In this document: positions 7,549 to 15,903 of the stretch, in pieces | How positions within the stretch are numbered: the stretch's first letter is position 1 | How the letters are laid out: every line of letters starts with the position of its first letter | From: Streptomyces sp. NBC_00376 | Lineage (GTDB): Bacteria; Actinomycetota; Actinomycetes; Streptomycetales; Streptomycetaceae | Reading direction: 5' to 3' | Length of the DNA: 64,000 nt | NCBI RefSeq assembly: GCF_036077095.1 | Contig: NZ_CP107960.1 | Location: 8,308,001 to 8,372,000, forward strand | The notes under the pieces: generated by a model | What the model was told of the DNA's origin: nothing | Databases searched by the model: none | What the model saw: only the letters and a program-made list of their open reading frames with translations | Translations under genes and position numbers: made by a program

Positions 7549-8832
7549 ATGACTTCACATCGCTTCCGCACCTCGCCCCGATTGCTGGTAGGCGTGGCTG
7601 CGGCCCTCCTCGGCAGCGGGGCGGCCCTGGCCGCGCCGACCTCGGCGGTGGCCTCTGCCGTAGACACACGGACCCGGCCCACTGCGACCCCGCCGACCTC
7701 GATCGCCGATTCCTCCACCCGGACGGCAGAATCCGGAGCCGTAGTCTCCTTCCGCCGGTCAGCTGATCTGACGACGCAACAGGTAGCCGCGGAGCTGCAA
7801 GGAAAGATCGACTCCTCCCGGGTCCGATACGGAGTGACGGCCTATCAGATCGTGTACCGCACCACGAACAGCGCGGGCGAGCCGACCACGGCGAGTCAGC
7901 TTCTCGTGTTGCCCAAGACCTTCGACCGCCATCTGCCGACCGTCTCCTGGCTGCACGGCACCATCGCCTACCGCAAGGACGTCGCCTCGGAGGACCCCGC
8001 CTCCGACGACAGGCTGGCGGCGTACTTGTTCGCGTCGACCGGACGCGCGGTCTCGGCGCCCGACTACGTGGGCCTCGGCGCGGGCGAGGGCTTCCACCCG
8101 TACGGCGATCCACGGGCCACCGTCGCCGCCGCCGTCGACGGGCTGCGCGCGGCACGTACCTTCGCCCATCGAGACGGCCGGAAACTCGACCGCACGGTCC
8201 ACGTCAGCGGGTTCTCGCAAGGCGGGCCCGCGACCATGCTCGTCGGCCGGGCCCTCCAGGAGGGAGCCGACCGGTACTTCCGGCTCGGGGCGGTCGCCCC
8301 GGTCGCCGGTCCGTTCCATCTGTCTGCTTTCGAAGCGGCTGCGGCGGACGACAGGATCGCCAAGTCCGGCCTCTATCTCGCCTACTTCGCGACTGCGTGG
8401 AACAAGACCTACGGCCTCTACGGCTCGCCGAGCGAAGTCTTCCGCGCACCCTACGACCGGATCGTGGAGGGGCTCTTCGACGGTGATCACACGACAGAGG
8501 AGATCGCCGGTGCGCTCCCGCCCGCGTCCAAGGACCTGTTCACCGAAGACTTCCTGGACAGGATCCGCAGACCCAGCGGTGTCCTCAAGCACCGGCTGCA
8601 CGCGCTGGACACCACTTGTGACTGGAAGCCGAACGTACCCGTGAGCCTCTTCCACGCCCGCGGCGACCAGGACGTCGATTACTCCCACTCCGAGTACTGT
8701 GCACAACAGCTGAGGGACAACGGCGCCGACTACCGACTCACGGACGTCGGTGACTACGACCACAGCAACTCGGTGAGGCAGGCCCTGCCACGGATCGTCC
8801 GCTTCTTCGACGAGACGACTGACGTCGACTGA
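7549..8832 (+). CDS. Secreted alpha/beta hydrolase (lipase-like)
   Basis: Predicted 427 residues with a long Sec-type signal peptide (RTSPRLLVGVAAALLGSGAA then ALAAPTSA). The hydrolase core has the nucleophile elbow GFSQGG (Ser near residue 225), an acidic residue in HARGDQDVDY, and the catalytic His in DVGDYDHSNS, so the triad is complete. The arrangement resembles the secretory lipases and prolyl-type esterases common in Streptomyces: a YxxxTxxxxG strand pattern, then WLHGT for the oxyanion region. Substrate unknown, probably an ester outside the cell. I chose the ATG at 7549 because the signal peptide begins there; the frame extends upstream without family-like sequence. A hairpin terminator follows at 8852. 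Confidence 0.85.
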   Translation: MTSHRFRTSPRLLVGVAAALLGSGAALAAPTSAVASAVDTRTRPTATPPTSIADSSTRTAESGAVVSFRRSADLTTQQVAAELQGKIDSSRVRYGVTAYQIVYRTTNSAGEPTTASQLLVLPKTFDRHLPTVSWLHGTIAYRKDVASEDPASDDRLAAYLFASTGRAVSAPDYVGLGAGEGFHPYGDPRATVAAAVDGLRAARTFAHRDGRKLDRTVHVSGFSQGGPATMLVGRALQEGADRYFRLGAVAPVAGPFHLSAFEAAAADDRIAKSGLYLAYFATAWNKTYGLYGSPSEVFRAPYDRIVEGLFDGDHTTEEIAGALPPASKDLFTEDFLDRIRRPSGVLKHRLHALDTTCDWKPNVPVSLFHARGDQDVDYSHSEYCAQQLRDNGADYRLTDVGDYDHSNSVRQALPRIVRFFDETTDVD

Positions 8833-8851
8833 GACGGCCGCGTCCGACCCC

Positions 8852-8872
8852 TCGCCGGGGCCGCCCCGGCGA
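8852..8872 (+). terminator. GC-rich hairpin terminator
   Basis: TCGCCGGGG and CCCCGGCGA form a perfect 9-bp stem with a CCG loop, 20 bases past the hydrolase stop. There is no U-tract, as is common in actinomycetes. Confidence 0.65.
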
Positions 8873-8989
8873 AGACGTTGAACGGCCTCTTCGACATGGG
8901 GGAGAGGCCCTTCGCGCAAGAGAGGGGGAGACCGGCCTACGCTGAAGGCATGTCCCCAGCATCGCCTTCGCCCCCTGGCAGGCAGTGAC

Positions 8990-10486
8990 GTGCTGCCTCA
9001 TGTCTACCGGGTCACCAAATACGACCCCGCCGACCGCGACCAGCACGGCCACTACATCGGCGCCGAGTCCGAGATCAGCGACCACGGACCGGTCGAGGCC
9101 GCCTACCTCATGGCAGTAGCCGCCTTCGCCGAAGACATGGGCATCGACCAACTGACCGTCCGCGAACCGCAGATCGGTGGGTTCGCCCATTTCGGCCTGG
9201 AGCCGCCGGTCGGTGGCCACGGACTGGCGGGCCTCTTCCCGAACGACCTCGCCGGATTCCACGACGGTACGCCGGTGCCGGTCGAGGTCGGCCTGGAACT
9301 CGTCCGGGCCATGCTCCGCGACAACGGAGCATGGTGCCGCCTGGAGGTCGACGGGGTGTTCTCGGTGCACGTCGGCTGGGACCAGTACGTCTACGTGGGC
9401 AGCAGCCGGCCCTGTGAAGCGGCGCTGGCCCGTACCCGCTCACTCGGGTTGTTCCCGGAACGCCTGGACGCGTCGCCGTACGACTTCGTCCCCGATGAGC
9501 CTCACGTACAGCGCCCGGCCGACGCCGACTTCTGGGCCCGCCTGCGATGGGTGGTGAGCTCCCATCGTGCAACCTTTCTGGAGGAGACCTACGTCGAGAA
9601 CGCGTCGCGCTGGCACCGCCTCACACTCGACAACATCGAGACCGTGCGTGCCCAACTCGCTCCTCGTGCCCAGCTGGCAGTCTGGCCGAACCTGTTCATC
9701 GAGGTCGAGGAGGCCGTGGCCGCGTTGCCCGACGAGGGCACGGTGGAGATCCTCTGGGAGGACGTGAACGGCCGGATCAACGCCACGATTGCCGACGAGA
9801 CCCAGTTCGGGGCAGTGACCCTTCGCATCGCCGACGCGCGTTCCGCGGCCGTCGTACCCGTGAGCATCGATGAGCGCCACCCGCTGTTCACGGCCGTGCT
9901 GCCCGACAGCGACGGCACCCTACGTGCTCGCTGGCAGACCGAACCGACGCCCAGCGACCGGGACTGGGCCGTCCTGAAGACCCTACGGCGCGGTCAGCTC
10001 GTCACCGGCACCGTGACGTGCATTGCCGACTTCGGCGTCACGTTCGTCGACATCGGCGGCTTCACCGCGGTGATCAACATTCCGGAGCTGTCCTGGCGCC
10101 CCGTCAACCATCCCTCCGACGTCGTCGGTGTCGGACAGGAGATCACTGCCGAAGTGCTCGACGTCGACATGGCCCGGGAACGAGTTGCGCTGTCGCTCAA
10201 GGCGGCGCAGGAGGACCCGTGGCCGCAGGTGGCGCAGCGGATCGGGGAAGTGGTCACCGGCCCGGTCACGAACATCGTGCCGTTCGGGTTCTTCGTCCGC
10301 GTCGAAGACCGGGAGGACGGCTTCCAGGGACTGGTGCGCATCGGAGAGCCGGCCGACACCCCCGTCGAGCGGCCCGAGAACGCCGTTCGAGTGGGCGACA
10401 TCCTCACCGTGGAGATCGCAGACGTCGACCTCCCGGGCCGCCGCATTCTCCTTTCGCTCGCTCAGGCCCCTACTGCCGGTTCGTGA
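8990..10486 (+). CDS. RNA-binding protein with two C-terminal S1 domains
   Basis: A 498-residue soluble protein with a GTG start. The first 330 residues (opening MLPHVYRVTKYDPADRD) belong to a lineage-specific region with no named domain. Residues about 331-405 (RGQLVTGTVTCIADFGVTFV ... ALSLKAA) and 419-495 (GEVVTGPVTNIVPFGFFVRV ... ILLSLAQ) are two S1 repeats with the usual G-x-V-x-x-I-x-x-F-G-F pattern and SLK/SLA endings. S1 domains bind single-stranded RNA, so it may act on mRNA or in stress-linked translation. It is transcribed alone. Confidence 0.85.
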   Translation: MLPHVYRVTKYDPADRDQHGHYIGAESEISDHGPVEAAYLMAVAAFAEDMGIDQLTVREPQIGGFAHFGLEPPVGGHGLAGLFPNDLAGFHDGTPVPVEVGLELVRAMLRDNGAWCRLEVDGVFSVHVGWDQYVYVGSSRPCEAALARTRSLGLFPERLDASPYDFVPDEPHVQRPADADFWARLRWVVSSHRATFLEETYVENASRWHRLTLDNIETVRAQLAPRAQLAVWPNLFIEVEEAVAALPDEGTVEILWEDVNGRINATIADETQFGAVTLRIADARSAAVVPVSIDERHPLFTAVLPDSDGTLRARWQTEPTPSDRDWAVLKTLRRGQLVTGTVTCIADFGVTFVDIGGFTAVINIPELSWRPVNHPSDVVGVGQEITAEVLDVDMARERVALSLKAAQEDPWPQVAQRIGEVVTGPVTNIVPFGFFVRVEDREDGFQGLVRIGEPADTPVERPENAVRVGDILTVEIADVDLPGRRILLSLAQAPTAGS

Positions 10487-10589
10487 CGTATCGGCCGGCG
10501 GCATCCTGACTGCCGGAACCACGTCACCGACAGCCAGCCGGTGCGTTGCGGGAGCGTCGGGACCGAATGGCCAACCTCAGCCGGTGCCA

Positions 10590-10684
10590 GCAAAGTTGAC
10601 GGACATTCAGTATAGCTTCGGCTTGGCATGCCATTGTTCACAACATCTCTTTCGAAACAATTGTTGTAGGTCTATCTTTGGCGC
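10590..10684 (+). promoter_or_regulatory. AT-rich promoter with AACAATTGTT palindrome
   Basis: The 95 bases before the HTH gene are clearly AT-richer than the surroundings. They hold TTGACG near 10597, a perfect 10-bp palindrome AACAATTGTT at 10656-10665, and a second related half (ATTGTTCACAACAT) about 15 bases upstream. The palindrome is only 20 bases from the start codon, which suits an autorepressor site. Exact -10 and -35 boxes are not certain. Confidence 0.4.
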
Positions 10685-11377
10685 ATGGCCGCTTCTTCCG
10701 CCGCATCCGCCGCTTCCTCCGCTGCCTCGGCCGAGTTCTCGGACCGAGACATCGAGTCGTCGGAACGGGACATCGAACTCGACACCGCAGCCCTGCGCGT
10801 ACTTGCTCATCCATTGCGCCTGAACGTGCTCACCCTGTTGCGTGAGCGCGGTCCTTCCACCGCCACCCGCATCGCGGAGGAACTCGGCATCAACCCCGGT
10901 GCGGCGAGCTACCACCTGCGTCGCCTCGCGTCGGGCGGACTCATCGTGGACGAGCCTGGCCGGGGCACCGGGCGGGAACGATGGTGGAAATCCCTTCATC
11001 GCCAGTCGATCCACGAGCCTGCGACAGCGCCGGCGGAGCAACGCGAGGCCGGACGCGCATACACGCAGGCAGTCGCCGCAGCCGCTGCGGACCGATTGCG
11101 CAGGGCAGCGCAGGAGGTGGCCCTGCTTCCTCAGGAATGGCTCGACGTCACCGTCTACAGCGACTTCCTCCTGTACTTGACACCCGGCGACGTGGACCGG
11201 ATGAGGTCCGAGCTCTTCGAGGTGATCGCCCGCTACCGCCACGGAGCCGGGGAAGCACCCGAAGTACCTGAAGCGACCGAGGTGCGCGGGGCGCCTGAAG
11301 GCTTCTCTCCGATAGTGCTGCAAGTGCAGGCGTTTCCGGTGCCCGGCGCGGCCCTGCGACCGACCGGTGACGCGTGA
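10685..11377 (+). CDS. ArsR-type winged-helix transcriptional regulator
   Basis: A 230-residue protein with an Ala/Ser-rich leader, then LRVLAHPLRLNVLTLLRERG and TATRIAEELGINPGAASYHL RRLASGGL, the helix-turn-helix of the ArsR/HTH_20 group that controls efflux genes. The C-terminal half is helical and has no Cys cluster, so it is probably not a metal sensor. The stop codon overlaps the GTG of the MFS transporter (GTGA at 11374-11377), so the two are translationally coupled. The regulator probably senses a ligand exported by that pump. The promoter is the AT-rich segment just upstream. Confidence 0.87.
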   Translation: MAASSAASAASSAASAEFSDRDIESSERDIELDTAALRVLAHPLRLNVLTLLRERGPSTATRIAEELGINPGAASYHLRRLASGGLIVDEPGRGTGRERWWKSLHRQSIHEPATAPAEQREAGRAYTQAVAAAAADRLRRAAQEVALLPQEWLDVTVYSDFLLYLTPGDVDRMRSELFEVIARYRHGAGEAPEVPEATEVRGAPEGFSPIVLQVQAFPVPGAALRPTGDA

Positions 11378-12651
11378 GTACGCACGGCATGGCAGCGTTC
11401 GCGCGGCCCGCTCACCGGGACGTCAACGTCCTTCGCTGGCTTGCCGCGTACACCGCCTCGGTGACGGGCGACGTCGTGTACTTCCTCGCCCTGTCCTGGG
11501 CTGCCACCCGGACCGGCGGGCCGTCGCAGGCGGGCCTGGTGGTCGCGGCCGGGGCACTTCCCCGGGCGGTCTTCATGCTCGGCGGGGGCGTGGTGGCCGA
11601 CCGGTTCGGGCCGCGCCGGGTCGCTGTGGTCAGCGATGCGGTCCGCTGCGTGGTGATCCTCGCCGTGGCCGCGGCAGTCGTGTCGGCGTCGCCGGGTGTC
11701 TGGCTGTTGGCCACGGTGGCGTTGATCTTCGGTGTGGTGGACGCGGTGTTCATGCCGGCGGTGGGTGCGTTGCCGCCGCGCATCACGACGCCCGGGCAAC
11801 TCGCCAGGGTCCAGGGGATGCGCGGGCTGTCGATACGGCTGAGCAACGCGGTCGGCCCGCTCCTGGCGGGGGTGGTGCTGGCCATCGGCGGTGCGGCCGG
11901 TGCGTTCACGGCCGCGGGGGTACTCTTCGCCGGCTCGCTCGCCGTTCTGCTCACCGTGCGGATCGCGCCCCCGACGGAGGTTCCTCGGCGAGCCTCTGCC
12001 TGGCGTGAGCTGGGTGACGGTTTGCGATACGTCCGCCGCCACCGGACGCTCGCGTCCCTGGTCGCAGTGATCGGGCTGAGCGAGATGTGCTTCAGCGGCC
12101 CGGTCGCCACCGGCCTGGTGCTCCTGGCGGACGAACGCGGCTGGGGCGCGTCGGGGATGGGCTGGGTCGCGAGTGCGTTCAGCGTCGGAGGCGCGGCGGC
12201 GGGGTTGATTCTCACCGTGTCGCCCCGGATCCCACGTGCCGGGCTGGCGATGTCCGGGGCGTTGCTCGGGACAGCTGCGGGCGCGGTCGCGCTGGGGCAG
12301 GCCCCTTCATTGCCCGCTGCCGTGGGGTTCGGCGCCCTGATCGGCCTGACCAGCGGGCTCACCGCGGTCGTGACCGGCGCCCTGATCCAGACGGAGACCG
12401 ACCCGCGATACCTCGGCCGGGTCACCTCGGTCACGACACTGTGCACACTGGGCCTCGCGCCCGCGCTCTTCCCGGCGGTCGGCGTGACGGTGGCTCTGTG
12501 GGGAGCGGATGCGTTCTTCGCCGGATGCGGCGCGATCTGCCTGTCCGCCGGGGTGCTCGGCCTGGCCGTTCCCGTGCTACGGCGCGCCGAACTCCGGCCG
12601 GCGACGACGGGGTCCGCCGCGCCGACAGGCCGCAACTACCCTAAAAGATAG
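11374..12651 (+). CDS. MFS transporter, probable drug/metabolite exporter
   Basis: 425 residues with about 12 hydrophobic helices. The loop between helices 2 and 3 reads GGGVVADRFGPRRVAVVSD, the standard MFS GxxxDRxGxRR motif. The layout matches the MefA/enterobactin-exporter-like subgroup, whose members expel macrolides, siderophores or similar molecules by proton antiport at the cytoplasmic membrane. It starts at GTG 11374, overlapping the upstream regulator by 4 bases, and has no ribosome site of its own, so expression depends on the regulator's translation. Substrate cannot be assigned. Confidence 0.88.
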   Translation: MSTHGMAAFARPAHRDVNVLRWLAAYTASVTGDVVYFLALSWAATRTGGPSQAGLVVAAGALPRAVFMLGGGVVADRFGPRRVAVVSDAVRCVVILAVAAAVVSASPGVWLLATVALIFGVVDAVFMPAVGALPPRITTPGQLARVQGMRGLSIRLSNAVGPLLAGVVLAIGGAAGAFTAAGVLFAGSLAVLLTVRIAPPTEVPRRASAWRELGDGLRYVRRHRTLASLVAVIGLSEMCFSGPVATGLVLLADERGWGASGMGWVASAFSVGGAAAGLILTVSPRIPRAGLAMSGALLGTAAGAVALGQAPSLPAAVGFGALIGLTSGLTAVVTGALIQTETDPRYLGRVTSVTTLCTLGLAPALFPAVGVTVALWGADAFFAGCGAICLSAGVLGLAVPVLRRAELRPATTGSAAPTGRNYPKR

Positions 12652-12753
12652 GGAAGTTCATCCCCATTGAACCCGGCAGGAACACACATCACTGTGAGCC
12701 GACTGAGTCGGGGAAACAGCTGAGTGATCCGTGTGGCCCGACATACCCGAGGG

Positions 12754-13746
12754 CTACGTCTGCGGCAGAAGCGCCAGTGCCTCCTTCGCGTTGTGGACAG
12801 CGACTCCCTGCATGAACGCCCGACCGGGGAAGTCACCGTCGAGGAGACGCAGCGGGCCGGCCACCAGTGACAGCCGCATCGCGAGCATGTAGAGGTCGAG
12901 TCGTCGGGGATCGAGATCGGGCCGGGACAGCGCGGCGTACCGCTCACGGAAGCGGAGCCGGAGGAATACATGCTCCCACTCGATGTCGAAGTACATCAGG
13001 CCCTCGATGTCGATCAGGACGGGGTGCCCGTCGACATCCACCAGGACGTGGTCGGGTCCGAGTTCTCCGTGGATCAGGCCGTATTCCTGGCGAGGGCTCA
13101 CCCGTTCCGCCAGCTGTTCAAGACGGTCGCGCAAAGCGGCTTCGGCCGCCGCGATGCTGCCGTCACGCGCCGCCGCCTCCTTGAGGTGCCCCAGGGCACG
13201 GTCGAGCACCCGTCGCTCGCACGGGACATCGGAGACGCAGTCGCCGTGCTCCCGCAGGTCCACGCCGCCGTAGTCCCGGGACCGGTCACGGTGCATCACG
13301 CCGAGCATCTCGGCAAGGCCGCCGAGGGCCCCTGCCGCGCGCTCGGGATCCGTCTCGAAGAAGGCTTCGAGCGTGCCACCGGCAACGTCCTCGACCACGG
13401 CGAAATCGGCCGGAAAGCGGCATCGGCTGCCATCCGCCAGGAGCACCTGCGGAACCCGTACCCCGAGACCGTGCAAGGTCCGTTGTGCGGTCAGGAACTG
13501 GGCCATTCCTGACGCGGGCGCGAAGGGATCGGAGGGATCGGCCTCTCCTGTGCTCGGCCAGTAGTTCTCGTCCTCGGCCCAGCTGTAGACGATCACGCTC
13601 TCCGTACGGGGGCCATCGAGGCGGGCCCGGTACACGCCCTTCTGGCTTCCCCCACGCAACCGGTCCACCGAGATGACGCGGCGTCCCGCTCCCAGCGCAT
13701 CACGCACGAGTTCCGACAGGTTTTCGGTGTCCGCGAATTGCCTCAT
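12754..13746 (-). CDS. Aminoglycoside phosphotransferase-family protein
   Basis: A 330-residue APH/choline-kinase-fold protein. The catalytic loop reads YGLIHGELGPDHVLVDVDG and the metal-binding segment VLIDIEGLMYFD. Compared with the usual HGDLxxxN, the Asp is Glu and the Asn is His, a variant seen in phosphotransferases of unknown substrate, so antibiotic resistance should not be assumed. The N-lobe has GGSQKGVYRA as a nucleotide-binding loop. It is soluble and complete, with an ATG start at 13746. It stands alone, and its 3' end converges with the MFS transporter. Confidence 0.82.
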   Translation of the reverse strand: MRQFADTENLSELVRDALGAGRRVISVDRLRGGSQKGVYRARLDGPRTESVIVYSWAEDENYWPSTGEADPSDPFAPASGMAQFLTAQRTLHGLGVRVPQVLLADGSRCRFPADFAVVEDVAGGTLEAFFETDPERAAGALGGLAEMLGVMHRDRSRDYGGVDLREHGDCVSDVPCERRVLDRALGHLKEAAARDGSIAAAEAALRDRLEQLAERVSPRQEYGLIHGELGPDHVLVDVDGHPVLIDIEGLMYFDIEWEHVFLRLRFRERYAALSRPDLDPRRLDLYMLAMRLSLVAGPLRLLDGDFPGRAFMQGVAVHNAKEALALLPQT

Positions 13747-13997
13747 CCGCAGAAGCTACACAGGAAGACGCCGCGCGTCCCACTGGATAGATTCTCCACT
13801 TCCAGCAGCAGCATCTGTTCGTGGGTCCGCAAGGCGTCTTCGCGCGGGGTGGTGATGCCTCCGGGGGCGTCCGGAGACTGGCTCGGCCGACCGATTCGAT
13901 CGAGGGCCTTGGCCGCACGGTCCCGGTGGACGCGCAGACTTCGGAAGTCGTCTGCTCGGAGCCTGCCGACAGCAGACGCTTGACCAGCTGTGCTGTT

Positions 13998-14461
13998 TCA
14001 GGACGTCGGATCTGCGGCGTCCTCGGTGGGGACCTGCTGCGAACGGAGACCGAAGGGGTTGTCGATGGCGTACCGCAGCGGCCGTCCGGCCCCCGCCGGG
14101 CGACATCGGTAGCTGTGCCCTCGACGTGCACCGCCTCGCCGTCACGGTCGGTCCCGTCGATGGCCCAGTCCACGATCAGCAGCGCCAGGTCTCCGTTGCG
14201 GTAGACGTGCCGCGGACGGACCGAGACGGGGACTCCGAGGTTCTGCAGACGGCCATTGGCGGCGAGCAGGGCCGGGCCGGTCACCGGCGTTCCCGACTGC
14301 TCGACCAGCACTGCCCCGTCCTCGTAGACCTCCGCCAACGCGGTGGCATCGCCACTGTTGAACCGCTCGGCGAACACTGCGGGCACGTCTTCGGGCCGAT
14401 CGGCCAGTTCCCGCATGATCGACAGATGTCCTTCCGTTGCGGGGAGAATAGGGTGCTCCAC
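13998..14461 (-). pseudogene. NTF2-like (SgcJ/EcaC family) protein, one-base deletion
   Basis: The N-terminal 100 residues (MRELADRPEDVPAVFAERFN, DATALAEVYEDGAVLVEQSG, a VHVEGTATDVARRGPDGR end) match the SgcJ/EcaC group of NTF2-like proteins. The family normally continues with WRYAIDNPFG. Here RYAIDNPFG is encoded one base out of phase: a G seems missing at about 14075, where CTGGCGG is expected. With it restored, the gene ends at the TGA at 13998; as written, the frame runs on through unrelated sequence to 13700. The length from either start (GTG 14461 or ATG 14416) to 13998 is 3n+2, consistent with one lost base. It is divergent from the HxlR regulator. Confidence 0.78.
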
Positions 14462-14479
14462 ACGTTAGGAGGCGATCTC

Positions 14480-14848
14480 GTGACTCACCGAACGGTTGGT
14501 CACCCGGCAGGGCTGCCCGAGGACCCATACGCGAACATCGAGGTGCCCAATCCCGCCTGCCCGGTGGAGATCACGCTGGCGGCCCTTCACGGCCGCTGGA
14601 CGACGCTGGTGGTTCGCGAGCTGCTGCGCGGCGACCGCTCCTACAGCGAGCTGCGCGCGGCCCTGCCCACGTTGTCGGACAAGGTGCTGTCCGACAGGCT
14701 GGCACAACTTGGCGAGGCCGGAGTCGTCGAACGCGACCGCCACCCGGGCTGGCCTCCGCGAGTGCGCCACGCGCTCACCCCGCGAGGACACCGCCTCGGC
14801 CCGGTCCTCCAAGCCCTGTGGGACTGGGGAGCCGAGGCCCCGGCCTGA
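14480..14848 (+). CDS. HxlR-family transcriptional regulator
   Basis: A 122-residue winged-helix protein. It has PACPVEITLAALHGRWTTLV (with the family's conserved N-terminal Cys), then SYSELRAALPTLSDKVLSDR as the recognition region and VRHALTPRGHRLGPVLQAL at the end. HxlR proteins often sense reactive aldehydes or quinones through that Cys. I chose GTG 14480 because a perfect AGGAGG at 14467-14472 lies 7 bases before it. The divergent NTF2-like gene begins only 18 or 63 bases away, so their promoters must overlap and the regulator probably controls that neighbour. Confidence 0.9.
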   Translation: MTHRTVGHPAGLPEDPYANIEVPNPACPVEITLAALHGRWTTLVVRELLRGDRSYSELRAALPTLSDKVLSDRLAQLGEAGVVERDRHPGWPPRVRHALTPRGHRLGPVLQALWDWGAEAPA

Positions 14849-14888
14849 GACGGCGGCGTGCACCCGGCCGAGCCGTGAGGCCGAGCGC

Positions 14889-15548
14889 CTACTGCTGGTG
14901 CCAGACCAGCGTGTAGCGCCAGAACAGCCGTCGGCGCAGCCGTGCGCCGGGCAGCGCCTGGCGGGCGTCGCGGACGATGTCTGCAAAGGTCGTGGTCGCC
15001 GGTCGGGTCGGGGCGGTCATCGAGGCTGGTCGCGGCGCCTTGCGGCCCTTGTTCTTGATCCAGGCCATGGCGACATTCGACGGGATGGCGACGGCATCGA
15101 TCAGGTAATCGCTCCGGGACTGCGGGCGGTAGAGGCCGACGACGACCAGAGTTCCGCCGGGCGCCAGGTGCTGTCGGAAGTGGGTGAGGGCGTCGCTGAA
15201 CGGCATGTGGTGGATGGTGGCGACACAGGTAATGACGTCGTAGGGGCCGGGAGGTACCTCCTTCAGCGCGTCTCCGACAGAGAAGGTCACCGGGGCGGTC
15301 GGGGCTGTGAGCTCGCGCGCGCGAGCGAGGATGGTGGGGTCCACGTCGATGCCGTGCACTGCTCCGGCCCGTGAGGCCAGGAGCCTGGCGAGGTCACCGC
15401 TGCCTGATCCGACGTCCAGGGCGCTGTCGAAACGCCTGGGGAGCCGGCGCAGGATCCATCGGTGGTAGTGGGCGTTGTGATCCCAGGGGTGGGTGGCGTG
15501 GAACTGCTCGAGTGCTCGCACGATGCGGGGCAGCGGTGTCGTCATCAC
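14889..15548 (-). CDS. Class I SAM-dependent methyltransferase
   Basis: 219 residues with a clear SAM-binding fold. Motif I is ALDVGSGSGDLARLLA, the acidic post-I position is GIDVDP, and later come VGDALKEVPPGPYDVITCVA and the LAPGGTLVVVGLY strand. The start at 15548 (MMTTPLPRI) or the ATG one codon later are both possible. The C-terminal region (FWRYTLVWHQQ) is shared with many stand-alone Streptomyces methyltransferases of unknown substrate. It is soluble, and its neighbours give no pathway hint. Confidence 0.85.
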   Translation of the reverse strand: MMTTPLPRIVRALEQFHATHPWDHNAHYHRWILRRLPRRFDSALDVGSGSGDLARLLASRAGAVHGIDVDPTILARARELTAPTAPVTFSVGDALKEVPPGPYDVITCVATIHHMPFSDALTHFRQHLAPGGTLVVVGLYRPQSRSDYLIDAVAIPSNVAMAWIKNKGRKAPRPASMTAPTRPATTTFADIVRDARQALPGARLRRRLFWRYTLVWHQQ

Positions 15549-15614
15549 ATGAGTCCATCAGAGCCTCAGCCGCCTGCGAAACCACCGATCCGCAGGCACA
15601 GGGGGCGGGCGCCT

Positions 15615-15830
15615 TCACGCGGTCCCGTACACCGTGTCCAGGAGGCCGGTGACGAACCCGTCGAGGTCGAAATCGGCGACCGCGAAGGCGTCGAGTGGCG
15701 CCGCCAGCCACGAAGTCCGCGTCGCCTCGCGGTGCGGCTCCAGGAGAGCGAGCACCCGCACACGGCCGGGGCCCCGGACGCGCACCTCGTCGAACTTGCC
15801 AGTTCGGCCTGATCCGCCTGATCCGCTTGA
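15615..15830 (-). pseudogene. Possible 3' remnant of an unknown gene
   Basis: The last 60 or so codons of a leftward frame ending at 15615 read like real protein (DEVRVRGPGRVRVLALLEPH, DAFAVADFDLDGFVTGLLDT). The sequence upstream of them, towards 15830, turns into a GGATCAGG-type repetitive tract with no start or ribosome site, right where the nitronate monooxygenase promoter begins. I suspect the 5' end was replaced. The parent family was not recognised. Confidence 0.3.
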
Positions 15831-15903
15831 CCCCACTTGATTCGCTTCCGGCGTACGGCTTGGCGCCGTTTGCCGACAGGACAGACGGGTGAGGATTGAA
15901 GCC

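Noticed and set aside
12754..13746. Calling the APH-fold gene an aminoglycoside resistance gene
   Set aside because: The catalytic loop departs from HGDLxxxN and no resistance context is present, so only the fold family is supported.
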